From GCA-002282575 sp964416645 (GTDB lineage Bacteria > Pseudomonadota > Gammaproteobacteria > Thiomicrospirales > Thiomicrospiraceae): a DNA stretch of 40,256 bases. Positions 16,550 to 24,858 of this stretch are shown one piece after another. Location of the stretch: contig CAYQEZ010000013.1 in NCBI GenBank assembly GCA_964416645.1, forward strand, positions 1 to 40,256, written 5' to 3'. How positions within the stretch are numbered: position 1 is the stretch's first letter; every line of letters starts with the position of its first letter. A program made the translations under genes and the position numbers. The notes beneath the pieces are model-generated. The model searched no databases. It was given only the letters and a program-made list of their open reading frames with translations, and was not told the origin of the DNA.

Positions 16550-18093
16550 TGCGAATCGCCTTTCGTGTTGATGCGGCATTAGCGATTGGCACAGGGCATG
16601 TCATGCGTTGTTTGACACTGGCGCATGAATTGCGCGAGCAGGGTGCAAATTGTCTGTTTATTTGCCGCCAACACCAAGGACATTTGGCACAGCTGATCGA
16701 ACAAAGAGGGTTTCTCTGTCATTTACTGGCTTTATCTGAAACCCCTTATTTGTCTCAGGCAGACGATGTGGCACACGCTGCTTGGTTGGGGGCATCTTGG
16801 CAGCAAGATGCGCAGCAAACGCTCGCTTTATTAGCAGAGCCAGTTGATTGGTTGGTTATTGATCACTATGCGATTGATGCTCGTTGGCAAACATTGGTTA
16901 AAGCGGGTTATCAGCGTTTGCTGGTGATTGATGATTTAGCAGACAGAAAGCACCTTGCCGACGTGTTGTTAGATCAAACCTATGGTCGTCAAGTTGCCGA
17001 TTATCAATCACTCGTACCAAAACAGTGTCAATTACTGTTAGGGTCAGGATATGCGCTGTTAAGAGCCGAGTTTGTCAAGTGGCGCGATGCGAGCTTAAAG
17101 CGTAGAAAGCTTCAAACGAGTATTCAAAGCATTTTGATTAGTATGGGAGGTGTGGACGCCCACAATCATAGCGCAAAAATTTTAGAAAGCATCAACCAAC
17201 TTGACCTACCTAAAACGCTAAATCTGACCGTTGTTCTGGGTTCAACCGCGCCACATTTACAAGAAGTTCAACACTTAGTGAGTACAATGAATTATTCAAC
17301 ACAGGTATTAACCGATGTTGACAATATGGCAGAACTGATGGCGAATGCAGATTTAGCCATTGGTGCAGCTGGCTCAACCACATGGGAGAGGGCTTGTTTA
17401 GGCTTACCTAGCTTGTTATTCTGTTTAGCAGACAACCAACGTCCGAGTATTGAAGCCGTAGCTACTCAAGGTGGTGCTTGGTTTATTCGGGAAGTTAATC
17501 AGCTGGATTATGCGCTAGGCGTGTTATTTAGCATGCCAGAACGATTAGCTCAAATGCAGAGGCTAGCCAGTCAGCTTACTAATGGACTTGGTGTTCACAA
17601 GGTTTCTAGTTTGTTATTGCATACGCCATTAACCCTAATTCCTGTTTCTTTAGAAGACAGTCAAACACTATTCGAGTGGCGTAATCATCCTTCTATTCGT
17701 TCAGTGAGTTTGCAACAGGCAGCTTTGCAATTTGAGGACCATCAACAGTGGGTCGCATCATCATTAGGCAATCCCAATCGTGTTATGTGGATGGCTTATT
17801 TTGGTGACACTAAAGTAGGCATGATTCGTTTCGATCGCTCGCACCAACTCAGTCAAGAAGGTGAAGTTTCACTTTATCTAGCACCGAATCAACAAGGAAA
17901 GGGTCTGGGAAAACAGTTGTTGATAGCGGGTGAGCAAGCTGTTGTAAGGCATTGGCCGAATATCGAACTGATTAAGGCACAAGTGTTAGCAAACAATCAA
18001 GCATCCGTTAATTTATTTACTCATGCCCAGTATCAAGCAACTTTGTACACATTTCAAAAGCAGGTTAATTATGAATCCCTTCATTCACATTAA
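16549..18093 (+). CDS. pseG: PseG-PseH fusion: UDP-sugar hydrolase plus N-acetyltransferase
   Basis: The N-terminal part (about 1-345) is PseG, which removes UDP from UDP-2,4-diacetamido-2,4,6-trideoxy-altropyranose: FRVDAALAIGTGHVMRCLTL at 4-23, LVIDHYAIDARW, and a GAAGSTTWERACLGLPSL motif near 265-283. The C-terminal part (about 360-510) is a GNAT domain like PseH, which N-acetylates C4: TLFEWRNHPSIRSVS, then LYLAPNQQGKGLGKQLL as acetyl-CoA motif A. At 514 residues it is the sum of two normal enzymes. No separate pseH is found, so the fusion would complete the pathway. Its 3' end overlaps pseI by 23 bases. Confidence 0.9.
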   Translation: MRIAFRVDAALAIGTGHVMRCLTLAHELREQGANCLFICRQHQGHLAQLIEQRGFLCHLLALSETPYLSQADDVAHAAWLGASWQQDAQQTLALLAEPVDWLVIDHYAIDARWQTLVKAGYQRLLVIDDLADRKHLADVLLDQTYGRQVADYQSLVPKQCQLLLGSGYALLRAEFVKWRDASLKRRKLQTSIQSILISMGGVDAHNHSAKILESINQLDLPKTLNLTVVLGSTAPHLQEVQHLVSTMNYSTQVLTDVDNMAELMANADLAIGAAGSTTWERACLGLPSLLFCLADNQRPSIEAVATQGGAWFIREVNQLDYALGVLFSMPERLAQMQRLASQLTNGLGVHKVSSLLLHTPLTLIPVSLEDSQTLFEWRNHPSIRSVSLQQAALQFEDHQQWVASSLGNPNRVMWMAYFGDTKVGMIRFDRSHQLSQEGEVSLYLAPNQQGKGLGKQLLIAGEQAVVRHWPNIELIKAQVLANNQASVNLFTHAQYQATLYTFQKQVNYESLHSH

Positions 18094-19123
18094 TGGGCGA
18101 GCCATTGGTTCGGATTATGAACCCTATGTTATTGCTGAAATGTCGGCTAATCATAATGGTGATCTTAATAATGCGTTAAATATCATTAAAATGGCAAAAT
18201 ACTCTGGCGCAGACGCAGTGAAATTGCAAACCTATCGTCCCGATACCATTACGATGGATATGAAAACGCCTGATTTTATGATCGAAGGTGGCTTATGGGG
18301 CGGACAAAGTCTTTATGAGCTTTACGAGTCTGCTTATATGCCATGGGATTGGCATAAACCTTTATTTGATTATGCACGAGAAGTTGGCATAACCATTTTT
18401 AGTTCTCCATTCGATTCGACTGCGGTAGATTTGCTTGAAGACTTAAATGCACCTGCTTATAAAATTGCGAGCTTTGAAGCCGTCGATTTGCCACTCATTC
18501 GCTACGTTGCCAGTACCAAAAAACCAATGATTATTTCTACGGGCATGGCTGATGCGCAAGAAATTCAAGAAGCTGTCGATACTGCTAGAAGCGCAGGGTG
18601 CGAAGAGCTTGTGTTACTGCACTGCGTCAGTGGTTATCCTGCACCCAGTGATGATTACAACCTACACACCATCACTGATATGCAGCAACGGTTTGGAGTT
18701 CCCGTTGGCTTGTCGGATCATACCTTAGATAACACCACCGCCATTGCTAGCGTTGCCTTAGGGGCTTGTGTGATTGAAAAGCATGTTACGTTAGATCGTT
18801 GCGGTGGTGGGCCTGATGATAGTTTTTCTCTCGAACCTGTTGAATTAAAAGCGCTATGCGATGGCGCCAAAACAGCCTGGCGTGCCTTAGGTCAAGTCAA
18901 TTATGCCCGTAAGTCGAGCGAACAAGCCAATGTTAAATTTCGTCGTTCTTTGTATGTGGTTAAGCCATTGCAAGCAGGAGAGAGGATTACTGCAGAACAT
19001 ATCAAAAGCCTTCGCCCTGGTTATGGGTTAGCACCCAAGTATTGGGATGAGGTGATGGGTAAAGTGGTTGTTAGAGATGTCTTTACTGGGGAAGCCCTTT
19101 GTTGGGATATGTTCTCCTCGTGA
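18071..19123 (+). CDS. pseI: Pseudaminic acid synthase PseI
   Basis: PseI condenses the 6-deoxy-altropyranose with phosphoenolpyruvate to make pseudaminic acid. The 350-residue protein has the NeuB-type TIM barrel with VIAEMSANHNGDLNNAL near 20-36, TYRPDTITMD, STGMADAQEI, and SDHTLDNTTAIASVALGACV followed by IEKHVTLDR. A C-terminal SAF domain follows (RITAEHIKSLRPGYGLAPKY). I place the start at ATG 18071, with AGCAGG upstream; an in-frame ATG at 18023 would extend it further into pseG-pseH. The 20-base word at 18101-18120 also occurs in pseC. Confidence 0.95.
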   Translation: MNPFIHINGRAIGSDYEPYVIAEMSANHNGDLNNALNIIKMAKYSGADAVKLQTYRPDTITMDMKTPDFMIEGGLWGGQSLYELYESAYMPWDWHKPLFDYAREVGITIFSSPFDSTAVDLLEDLNAPAYKIASFEAVDLPLIRYVASTKKPMIISTGMADAQEIQEAVDTARSAGCEELVLLHCVSGYPAPSDDYNLHTITDMQQRFGVPVGLSDHTLDNTTAIASVALGACVIEKHVTLDRCGGGPDDSFSLEPVELKALCDGAKTAWRALGQVNYARKSSEQANVKFRRSLYVVKPLQAGERITAEHIKSLRPGYGLAPKYWDEVMGKVVVRDVFTGEALCWDMFSS

Positions 19124-19186
19124 AGAATTTGATGTGGTTATTGCGTGCTATTAAACAAAAAATGAATTAATTGATAAGGCTCACTT

Positions 19187-21715
19187 ATGTTAACTTGGAA
19201 AAACAATGTGTTTGGTGAATCTTACTCGCCTGAAATCAACAAAGATACCTTTGAAAAAGTACCATCTAAAGTCGTTTTTGATCGTTTCCTTCGCAAAGAC
19301 CTTGAGGCTAATCATGTTCTTTACATTGTTGTGGGTTCTGATTCTGGGCTATTGGCTCACTATGTGAATGAGCAGTTTAAGCTAACTGGCAGTCGCTTTA
19401 TTTTCATTGATTTACCTGAAGTGGTAGAAAAATTTCAAGATTTATTTCTAATAAAGGATAGCGAATCGCCTCTAAAAAGTAAAAAGAAAAAAAGAGGAGG
19501 TATTGAGCATAAAGCAGCACCGTTTATTCAATTTATGACGCAGGGAGAGGCACTTTCAACGGTTATACGTGAAGTGGGCGGTTATGATGAGTACTTATTA
19601 CGTCGCCAAATCAGTGTGATCAAGTCGATGGCTGTTTTAGAAAAAAATTATGCTGACTATCAGGCGATGTTTACCGATTATGAAAGACAACTAATAAGCC
19701 TGCAAATGTCTAACAACTCCAGCTCAGTTAGACGTTTCATGAACGCCATGTTGCGTGATGTTTCCGATATGATTTATCCAGTCAAAATTATGAAAGATTA
19801 TTATCAAGGAAAAACTTTTGTTTTATTGGGAGGAGCGCCATCATTACCTAAGATTTTTCCTTGGTTGAAAGAACATCGTAGAGATGTTGTGGTGCTTGCA
19901 GCAAGCCGAATTGCAGGTCGATTAAAGCAGGAGCATATCGTGCCTGATTATTTTGTTGCCGTAGATCCAGATCCAGAAATGTTAGACTACAGCCGAGATC
20001 TGTTTGAATTTGCTGATAAAAGCGTATTGATTACTTCTAATCATTTAGCTCCAAACGTAATGGGACAGTGGGCGGGCAGAAATCTGTATATGCGTAACCG
20101 TTTCAGTTTTAAAGAGGTTCCTGAAGAAGAGCAAGGAAATTTGCCTGGTTCAGGTCCTACAGTTATGAATTCAGCGATCATGCTTGCGGGTTACATGGGG
20201 GCTAAGCAGATCATCTTGAGCGGTGTTGATTTTTGTTACGATCCTTCAGGTCAAAGTCATGAATCATCTAGCTTAGAAAGTAAAATTGGACGCTACTTTC
20301 GTTATGGTGGTCACCAAGTTGAAACCTATTCTGGCTTAATGGCAGAAACCGATGCACAAATGTTGGCAGCAAGTCGGGGTTTACATGATCAAGTTGCTTG
20401 GTTGTTAGAAACTATGCCAGAAATTACTATTTTGAATATTAATCCTTTTGCCACTAAAGTAGAAGGGATAGAGTTGACTGATGCTTCAACATTAATTTCT
20501 CCCGATCCTATATCTTCAGAAATAAGAGAAGGAGCTTGGCAATTGACAGAAGTGTCAACTAAATCTTACCGTAAACTCATAGAGCAACAGGTGATAAAGG
20601 TTGTTGATAAGCATAAGAAACGTCTTGATAAGGTGGTTCAATTTTCTAAAAAGGGTATTCAATTAACGTTGTTAATGCATAACACCCAGGATCCTCGTTT
20701 TTCAGTTTGGGTTAGAGATATTAAGAAGTACCGCTTAGACGTTGAGAAGACTCTTGGTGAAGATCTCTTTATGTTGTTTGATTATGCCTATTTTGATTAC
20801 GTAAAGTTAATTGAACCTTTGAATGATGCTCATCAAACCTTAGAGCAAACTTTAGCAACCATGAAAGCTTATTTTTCAGCTGTTGAAAAGTCATCAGTGG
20901 AGTTTATTGCTCAGCTCATGGAAGTTAGAAAAACGGCTCTTTGGCGTCTAAAAGAGTGTGATTGTCAATTGTCATCGGAATTGGTTGAATATTGGATTGA
21001 TCAACAATTACCTGGACGTTTTCAAGCATGGCTATCTAGATGTGATTCTGTCGTTTTAAATGTCGATGAACAGGCTTTAATCGCAAAAGCGGAACAAGCT
21101 TTTCAAGAATTATTGTCAGAAAAAGTACCTTCATTCAAGGCGTATTATGAGAATACACATCAACAATTAACGAGTTTATGGAGTCACGCAAAAGCTGCAA
21201 TCCAAGCGAAAGAGTGTGAAAGGGTCAAAGACATCTCAGATTACCTAAAAGGCATTAACAATGAAGAGTTTCAACAATTAGCCCATTATTTAGATGCATT
21301 TTTGGCAAAAGAGAAAGAAGATTGGTCTAGCTTGGATCAGTCTCTAGCCGTCATTACGCATGAGCGTCTAGTTGTACCGGCATTACAAATTAAGTTAGAT
21401 GCGGCACTGATGCGTAAAGATGTTGCTATGATTCTTCATACGCTTGAAGATTTGTCTGTGTATGATGCTTATTATTTGTACTTATTTGCTAAGGTAGCTC
21501 CTTTGCTTGGTCAAGCACACTTAACTATCCCTGCATTTATCCATTATTTGCGGGCGCGCCCTAAAGATAGCTTGGCTTTATGGGATTTTTGGAGTTGGTT
21601 ACAACAGCATGACGAGCGTGAGCATATGCACGATTTGATAGAGTTTATTCATCATTTTGAGTTGAATGAGCCAGAGTTGCTAAGTCAAATAGAGGGCTAT
21701 CTAGTCAAGAATTGA
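19187..21715 (+). CDS. Motility-associated factor (Maf) flagellin glycosyltransferase
   Basis: Maf proteins of the DUF115/MptE-like family transfer pseudaminic or legionaminic acid to flagellin Ser/Thr in the cytoplasm. The 842-residue protein has an N-terminal region with LYIVVGSDSGLLAHYV (about 46-61) and the central core: FVLLGGAPSLPKIFPWLKEH near 208-227, VPDYFVAVDPDPEMLDYSRD near 258-277, and GSGPTVMNSAIMLAGYMGAK with a following GVDFCYD. A long helical C-terminus (about 440-842) follows. It lies between pseI and flagellin 1, which supports the assignment. A broken copy of its N-terminus lies at 15545-15788. The 184 bases after it are T-rich and hold the flagellin promoter. Confidence 0.88.
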   Translation: MLTWKNNVFGESYSPEINKDTFEKVPSKVVFDRFLRKDLEANHVLYIVVGSDSGLLAHYVNEQFKLTGSRFIFIDLPEVVEKFQDLFLIKDSESPLKSKKKKRGGIEHKAAPFIQFMTQGEALSTVIREVGGYDEYLLRRQISVIKSMAVLEKNYADYQAMFTDYERQLISLQMSNNSSSVRRFMNAMLRDVSDMIYPVKIMKDYYQGKTFVLLGGAPSLPKIFPWLKEHRRDVVVLAASRIAGRLKQEHIVPDYFVAVDPDPEMLDYSRDLFEFADKSVLITSNHLAPNVMGQWAGRNLYMRNRFSFKEVPEEEQGNLPGSGPTVMNSAIMLAGYMGAKQIILSGVDFCYDPSGQSHESSSLESKIGRYFRYGGHQVETYSGLMAETDAQMLAASRGLHDQVAWLLETMPEITILNINPFATKVEGIELTDASTLISPDPISSEIREGAWQLTEVSTKSYRKLIEQQVIKVVDKHKKRLDKVVQFSKKGIQLTLLMHNTQDPRFSVWVRDIKKYRLDVEKTLGEDLFMLFDYAYFDYVKLIEPLNDAHQTLEQTLATMKAYFSAVEKSSVEFIAQLMEVRKTALWRLKECDCQLSSELVEYWIDQQLPGRFQAWLSRCDSVVLNVDEQALIAKAEQAFQELLSEKVPSFKAYYENTHQQLTSLWSHAKAAIQAKECERVKDISDYLKGINNEEFQQLAHYLDAFLAKEKEDWSSLDQSLAVITHERLVVPALQIKLDAALMRKDVAMILHTLEDLSVYDAYYLYLFAKVAPLLGQAHLTIPAFIHYLRARPKDSLALWDFWSWLQQHDEREHMHDLIEFIHHFELNEPELLSQIEGYLVKN

Positions 21716-21819
21716 TCTGATTGTTAGGTTATAACCTGTTGAAATTCATTGTCTTATTTTTTTTGTTTTTGTGTTTTTGATGTTGTTTTAACGCTTGCTG
21801 TTTTTTTTAATTTTTTTGC

Positions 21820-21846
21820 TCAAGCTTTTTAGAAACTGGTCGATAT
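21820..21846 (+). promoter_or_regulatory. Sigma-28 promoter of flagellin 1
   Basis: TCAAGCTT (21820-21827), 11 bases and GTCGATAT (21839-21846) match the FliA consensus TAAAGTTT-N11-GCCGATAA. The flagellin start is about 54 bases downstream. Confidence 0.75.
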
Positions 21847-21899
21847 TATCATCAAGCAGATCGAAAGATCGCGACAACAACTAAGACGAGGAATTTGTC

Positions 21900-22736
21900 A
21901 TGGGAATGGTAATCAACACGAACATTGGTTCAGAAAATGCGATTCGTTTGTTAGACAAAACATCGCGCAGTCAAGCAATTAGTATGGATCGCTTAACTTC
22001 AGGTTTGCGCATTAACGGTTCAAGCGATGATGCTGCGGGTTTGTCGGTCGTCACTAATATGAACTCTCAGTCTAGAGGTTTGAATATGGCGGTACGTAAT
22101 GCTAATGATGGTATTGCTATGTTGCAAACCATGGATGGCGCTATGGAAGAAGTGGTGAATATGTTGCAACGCCAACGCGAGTTGTCGGTTCAGGCAATGA
22201 ACGGAACTTATACGGATGCGCAACGTAATGATATGAACGCGGAGTTTTCGCAGCTAGCACAAGAGATTACTCGTGTTGGTGTAACTACTAAATTTAATGG
22301 TACGGCGGTTCTGCAAAGCATGGATAGTGCGAGGTTTCAAGTTGGTTGGGAAAATGGTGCGAACAACAAGATTGGCTCTGGGCAATTGGATTTATCGATT
22401 AGCGTGAGTGATATTGCATTATCGGTAGGCGGTCAAAGTATTGGTGGTTCGGCGGGTAATGCGTCAGCTGCTCTATCGGTGATTAGCAATATTTTGTCTC
22501 AAATCCAAACGGGTCGCGCTAAATGGGGTGCCTTGATGAATCGTTTGGACTATTCGGTAAACAATTTGCAGAACATTGATAAAAACATTAAGTTTTCACG
22601 TAGTCAAATTCAAGATGCCAACTATGCTCAAGAGTCAGCTAACTTAGCACGCACACAGGTATTGAGTCAGGCGGGCATGAGTATGTTGTCGCAAAGTAAT
22701 CAAAACTCGCAAAATGTTTTATCTTTACTGAGATAA
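21900..22736 (+). CDS. Flagellin 1
   Basis: This is a 278-residue filament subunit with conserved D0/D1 ends: INTNIGSENAIRLLDKTSRS, SMDRLTSGLRINGSSDDAAG and NANDGIAMLQTMDGAMEEV at the N-terminus, and NYAQESANLARTQVLSQAGM at the C-terminus, ending LLR. The middle is short, so D2/D3 outer domains are essentially absent. It differs from flagellins 2 and 3 at scattered positions (for example LRINGSSDD against IRLNSSKDD). GACGAGG lies upstream of the ATG. No terminator follows, so transcription may run into flaG. Confidence 0.96.
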   Translation: MGMVINTNIGSENAIRLLDKTSRSQAISMDRLTSGLRINGSSDDAAGLSVVTNMNSQSRGLNMAVRNANDGIAMLQTMDGAMEEVVNMLQRQRELSVQAMNGTYTDAQRNDMNAEFSQLAQEITRVGVTTKFNGTAVLQSMDSARFQVGWENGANNKIGSGQLDLSISVSDIALSVGGQSIGGSAGNASAALSVISNILSQIQTGRAKWGALMNRLDYSVNNLQNIDKNIKFSRSQIQDANYAQESANLARTQVLSQAGMSMLSQSNQNSQNVLSLLR

Positions 22737-22818
22737 TCAAGGTAATTACAACTTGTATTGACAATACGTTGTGTGCTGTCATAACATTTAAGTGGTTAGT
22801 ATACTGAGGAGAATGGTT

Positions 22819-23256
22819 ATGCAAGTTGAGCGTATGGGTATCGGTAGTGATGCTGCTCAGGTTGCTGCCTTGAACCCAGTAAAAGCAAAACTGGTGAACA
22901 CTGTTCAAGCTAATATGTCTTCAGCAGATGTTCATTCTTTTGGTGCTTCACAGCAAATTGAAAACCGAGCGTTACAAACTGAGCAGAAGTTAGAGGCGGA
23001 AAAAGCAAAACTGCAGCAACAGTTAGATCAAGCAAATGAGCAGCTGAAGCTGAATATGAGTAGTATCAGATTTAAGACAGACGATGCTACAGGTAGATCA
23101 GTTGTTACCATTTATGACATGATAACCGATGAAGTGATTCGTCAGTTGCCTTCCGAAGATGCTTTGACTAACGCACAGCGTATCGCTGAGTTTTTGAATC
23201 AAGACAAGAAGATCAGGTCGGATGTTTCAGGGATGATATTTGATGACAAGGTCTGA
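22819..23256 (+). CDS. flaG: FlaG family protein
   Basis: FlaG is a small flagellar protein affecting filament length. The 145-residue protein starts MQVERMGIGSDAAQ. A glutamine-rich coiled-coil stretch (about 55-75) is followed by the family domain LNMSSIRFKTDDATGRSVVT, then IYDMITDEVIRQLPSEDAL. Upstream in-frame starts at 22792 (GTG) and 22813 exist, but GAGGAG at 22806-22811 is ideally placed (7 bases) only for 22819. A strong terminator follows the gene. Confidence 0.9.
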   Translation: MQVERMGIGSDAAQVAALNPVKAKLVNTVQANMSSADVHSFGASQQIENRALQTEQKLEAEKAKLQQQLDQANEQLKLNMSSIRFKTDDATGRSVVTIYDMITDEVIRQLPSEDALTNAQRIAEFLNQDKKIRSDVSGMIFDDKV

Positions 23257-23286
23257 CTTTTATTATTTTAAATGACTCTCACCAAG

Positions 23287-23321
23287 CCGCGTTAAATACT
23301 TAACGCGGTTTTTTTATTTTT
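23287..23321 (+). terminator. Rho-independent terminator after flaG
   Basis: A perfect 9-bp stem (23287-23295 with 23300-23308), a 4-nt loop and T7-A-T5 follow. It isolates the flagellin 2 promoter from flaG. Confidence 0.9.
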
Positions 23322-24281
23322 GTGTTAAAAAAAGTTAAAGAAAAAGCTGCCAGTGTCGATAACTTATTTGACGGCGGGAAACACTGCTGAAAGTAAAAAA
23401 ATCCTAATGAATTTAGGAAGTTAAGCACACACAAGGAGTTTTATCATGGCAATGGTAATTAACACAAATATTGGTTCAGAAAACGCGATTCGCTTATTAG
23501 ACAAAACCTCACGTAGTCAAGCAATTAGTATGGATCGCTTGACCTCAGGTATTCGCCTTAACTCATCTAAAGATGACGCAGCTGGTTTGTCTGTTGTAAC
23601 CAATATGAATGCGCAAACGCGAGGACTTAATATGGCAGTTCGTAATGCCAATGATGGCATTGCGATGATTCAAGTAATGGATGGTGCTGTAGAAGAAGTG
23701 GTGAATATGTTGCAGCGCCAGCGGGAATTATCAGTCCAAGCGATGAATGGAACATATACTGACGCGCAACGTGGTGATATGAATGCCGAGTTTTCTCAAT
23801 TAAACCAAGAAATTGCACGGATTGGATTAACAACGAAATTTAATGGTGTTAATGTACTACAAAGTTTAGATAGCACCAAGTTTCAAGTAGGTTGGGAAAA
23901 TGGAGCCAATAACAAAATTGGTTCTGGTCAATTAGATATGTTTATTAGTTTGAGCGATATTGTCTTATCATTAGCCGCTCAAAGTATTGGAGGTTCTGCA
24001 GGTAATGCCTCTGCGACATTGTCAGCGATAAGTGATATTTTATCTCAGGTGCAAACAAGTCGTGCACGCTGGGGTGCGTTAATGAACCGCTTAGATTATA
24101 CAGTGAATAACTTGCAGAATGTATCTAAAAACATCAGTGCTTCTCGTAGTCAGATTTTGGATACGAATTATGCCCAAGAGTCAGCCAACTTAGCACGTAC
24201 ACAAGTGTTACAACAAGCGGGTATGAGTATGTTGTCACAAAGTAATCAAATGTCACAAAACGTTATGTCATTGCTCAAATA
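23318..24281 (+). repeat. 964-bp direct repeat, copy 1 (sigma-28 promoter plus flagellin 2)
   Basis: This segment recurs at 24859-25822, offset 1541 bases. By line-by-line reading I found no difference. The repeat begins in the T-rich tail of the upstream terminator and ends one base before the end of the stop codon (TAG here, TAA in copy 2). Confidence 0.93.
23336..23362 (+). promoter_or_regulatory. Sigma-28 promoter of flagellin 2
   Basis: TAAAGAAA (23336-23343), 11 bases and GTCGATAA (23355-23362) match the FliA consensus closely. The 5' leader also holds a small hairpin (TCCTAA 23402-23407 with TTAGGA 23413-23418) about 15 bases before the AAGGAG site. Confidence 0.85.
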
Positions 24282-24282
24282 G
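23446..24282 (+). CDS. Flagellin 2
   Basis: This 278-residue flagellin is identical in protein sequence to flagellin 3 and close to flagellin 1. The N-terminus reads SMDRLTSGIRLNSSKDDAAG and the C-terminus QSNQMSQNVMSLLK. The central part is minimal (about 150-210). Ser/Thr residues there are the likely attachment sites for Pse, an inference from the neighbouring pathway. AAGGAG precedes the ATG. It is followed by fliS after 77 bases. Confidence 0.96.
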   Translation: MAMVINTNIGSENAIRLLDKTSRSQAISMDRLTSGIRLNSSKDDAAGLSVVTNMNAQTRGLNMAVRNANDGIAMIQVMDGAVEEVVNMLQRQRELSVQAMNGTYTDAQRGDMNAEFSQLNQEIARIGLTTKFNGVNVLQSLDSTKFQVGWENGANNKIGSGQLDMFISLSDIVLSLAAQSIGGSAGNASATLSAISDILSQVQTSRARWGALMNRLDYTVNNLQNVSKNISASRSQILDTNYAQESANLARTQVLQQAGMSMLSQSNQMSQNVMSLLK

Positions 24283-24298
24283 TATCAACCGTAAAAAT

Positions 24299-24328
24299 GC
24301 TTAGTGCTGCGCTAACTCGGCACTAAGC
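24299..24328 (+). other. Hairpin between flagellin 2 and fliS
   Basis: GCTTAGTGC (24299-24307) and GCACTAAGC (24320-24328) form a perfect 9-bp stem with a 12-nt loop. No T tract follows. It may act as an mRNA 3' stabiliser or partial attenuator, which is inference. Confidence 0.5.
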
Positions 24329-24359
24329 GAGTGAGATGTGTTGATAAGGAGAATTTAAG

Positions 24360-24797
24360 ATGAATGCAATGTTACGTCAACGTTTTTTGCAACAATATGC
24401 GCAAACCAGTGTACAAACAGGTGTCGAGAATGCAACACCCCATCGTCTTGTGCAAATGCTTTATGAAGGAGCGCTCGACAGAATTGCTCAAGCTAAAGGG
24501 GCTATGTTGCGTAAAGATATGGAAGCAAAGGCAAACCTAACAAACCGTGTGATGGATATTATTGCGCATCTTCAATTCTCTTTGGAGCTAGAAAAAGGTG
24601 GTGAAGTTGCAGAGAATTTATATCGTTTGTATGACTATATGAACCGCCAAGTCTTTGCTGCTAGCCGTAATAATGATCCTGCTAAACTGGAAGAAGTTGC
24701 TTCTTTGATTCGAGAAATTAAATCTGCTTGGGATGAAATGCCCGAAGAATATAAACGTCTGAGTAAAGACGAAATAGTGAAAATGGCTCTTCAATAA
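24360..24797 (+). CDS. fliS: Flagellin export chaperone FliS
   Basis: FliS binds the flagellin C-terminus in the cytoplasm and prevents early polymerisation. The 145-residue protein has the family hallmark NATPHRLVQMLYEGALDRIA (about 24-43) and the later YRLYDYMNRQVFAASRNNDP block. AAGGAG lies before the ATG. It is caught between the two flagellin copies, and is not itself duplicated. A terminator follows. Confidence 0.95.
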   Translation: MNAMLRQRFLQQYAQTSVQTGVENATPHRLVQMLYEGALDRIAQAKGAMLRKDMEAKANLTNRVMDIIAHLQFSLELEKGGEVAENLYRLYDYMNRQVFAASRNNDPAKLEEVASLIREIKSAWDEMPEEYKRLSKDEIVKMALQ

Positions 24798-24835
24798 ATT
24801 GTTTTCCAATGACAAGAATTGTCTTGTGTGTTTTG

Positions 24836-24857
24836 CCGCCTTAGGGCGGTTTTTTTT
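24836..24857 (+). terminator. Rho-independent terminator after fliS
   Basis: CCGCC (24836-24840), loop TTAG, GGCGG (24845-24849) and T8. It is the upstream neighbour of the second repeat copy. Confidence 0.85.
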
Positions 24858-24858
24858 A

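Noticed and set aside
21720..21775. Terminator after maf (12-base palindrome followed later by T-rich DNA)
   Set aside because: The stem is only 5 bp and the T tract is not adjacent, so I do not call it a terminator.
22758..22787. Sigma-70 promoter for flaG (TTGACA, 18 bases, TAACAT)
   Set aside because: The -10 is weak, and read-through from flagellin 1 explains flaG expression without it.
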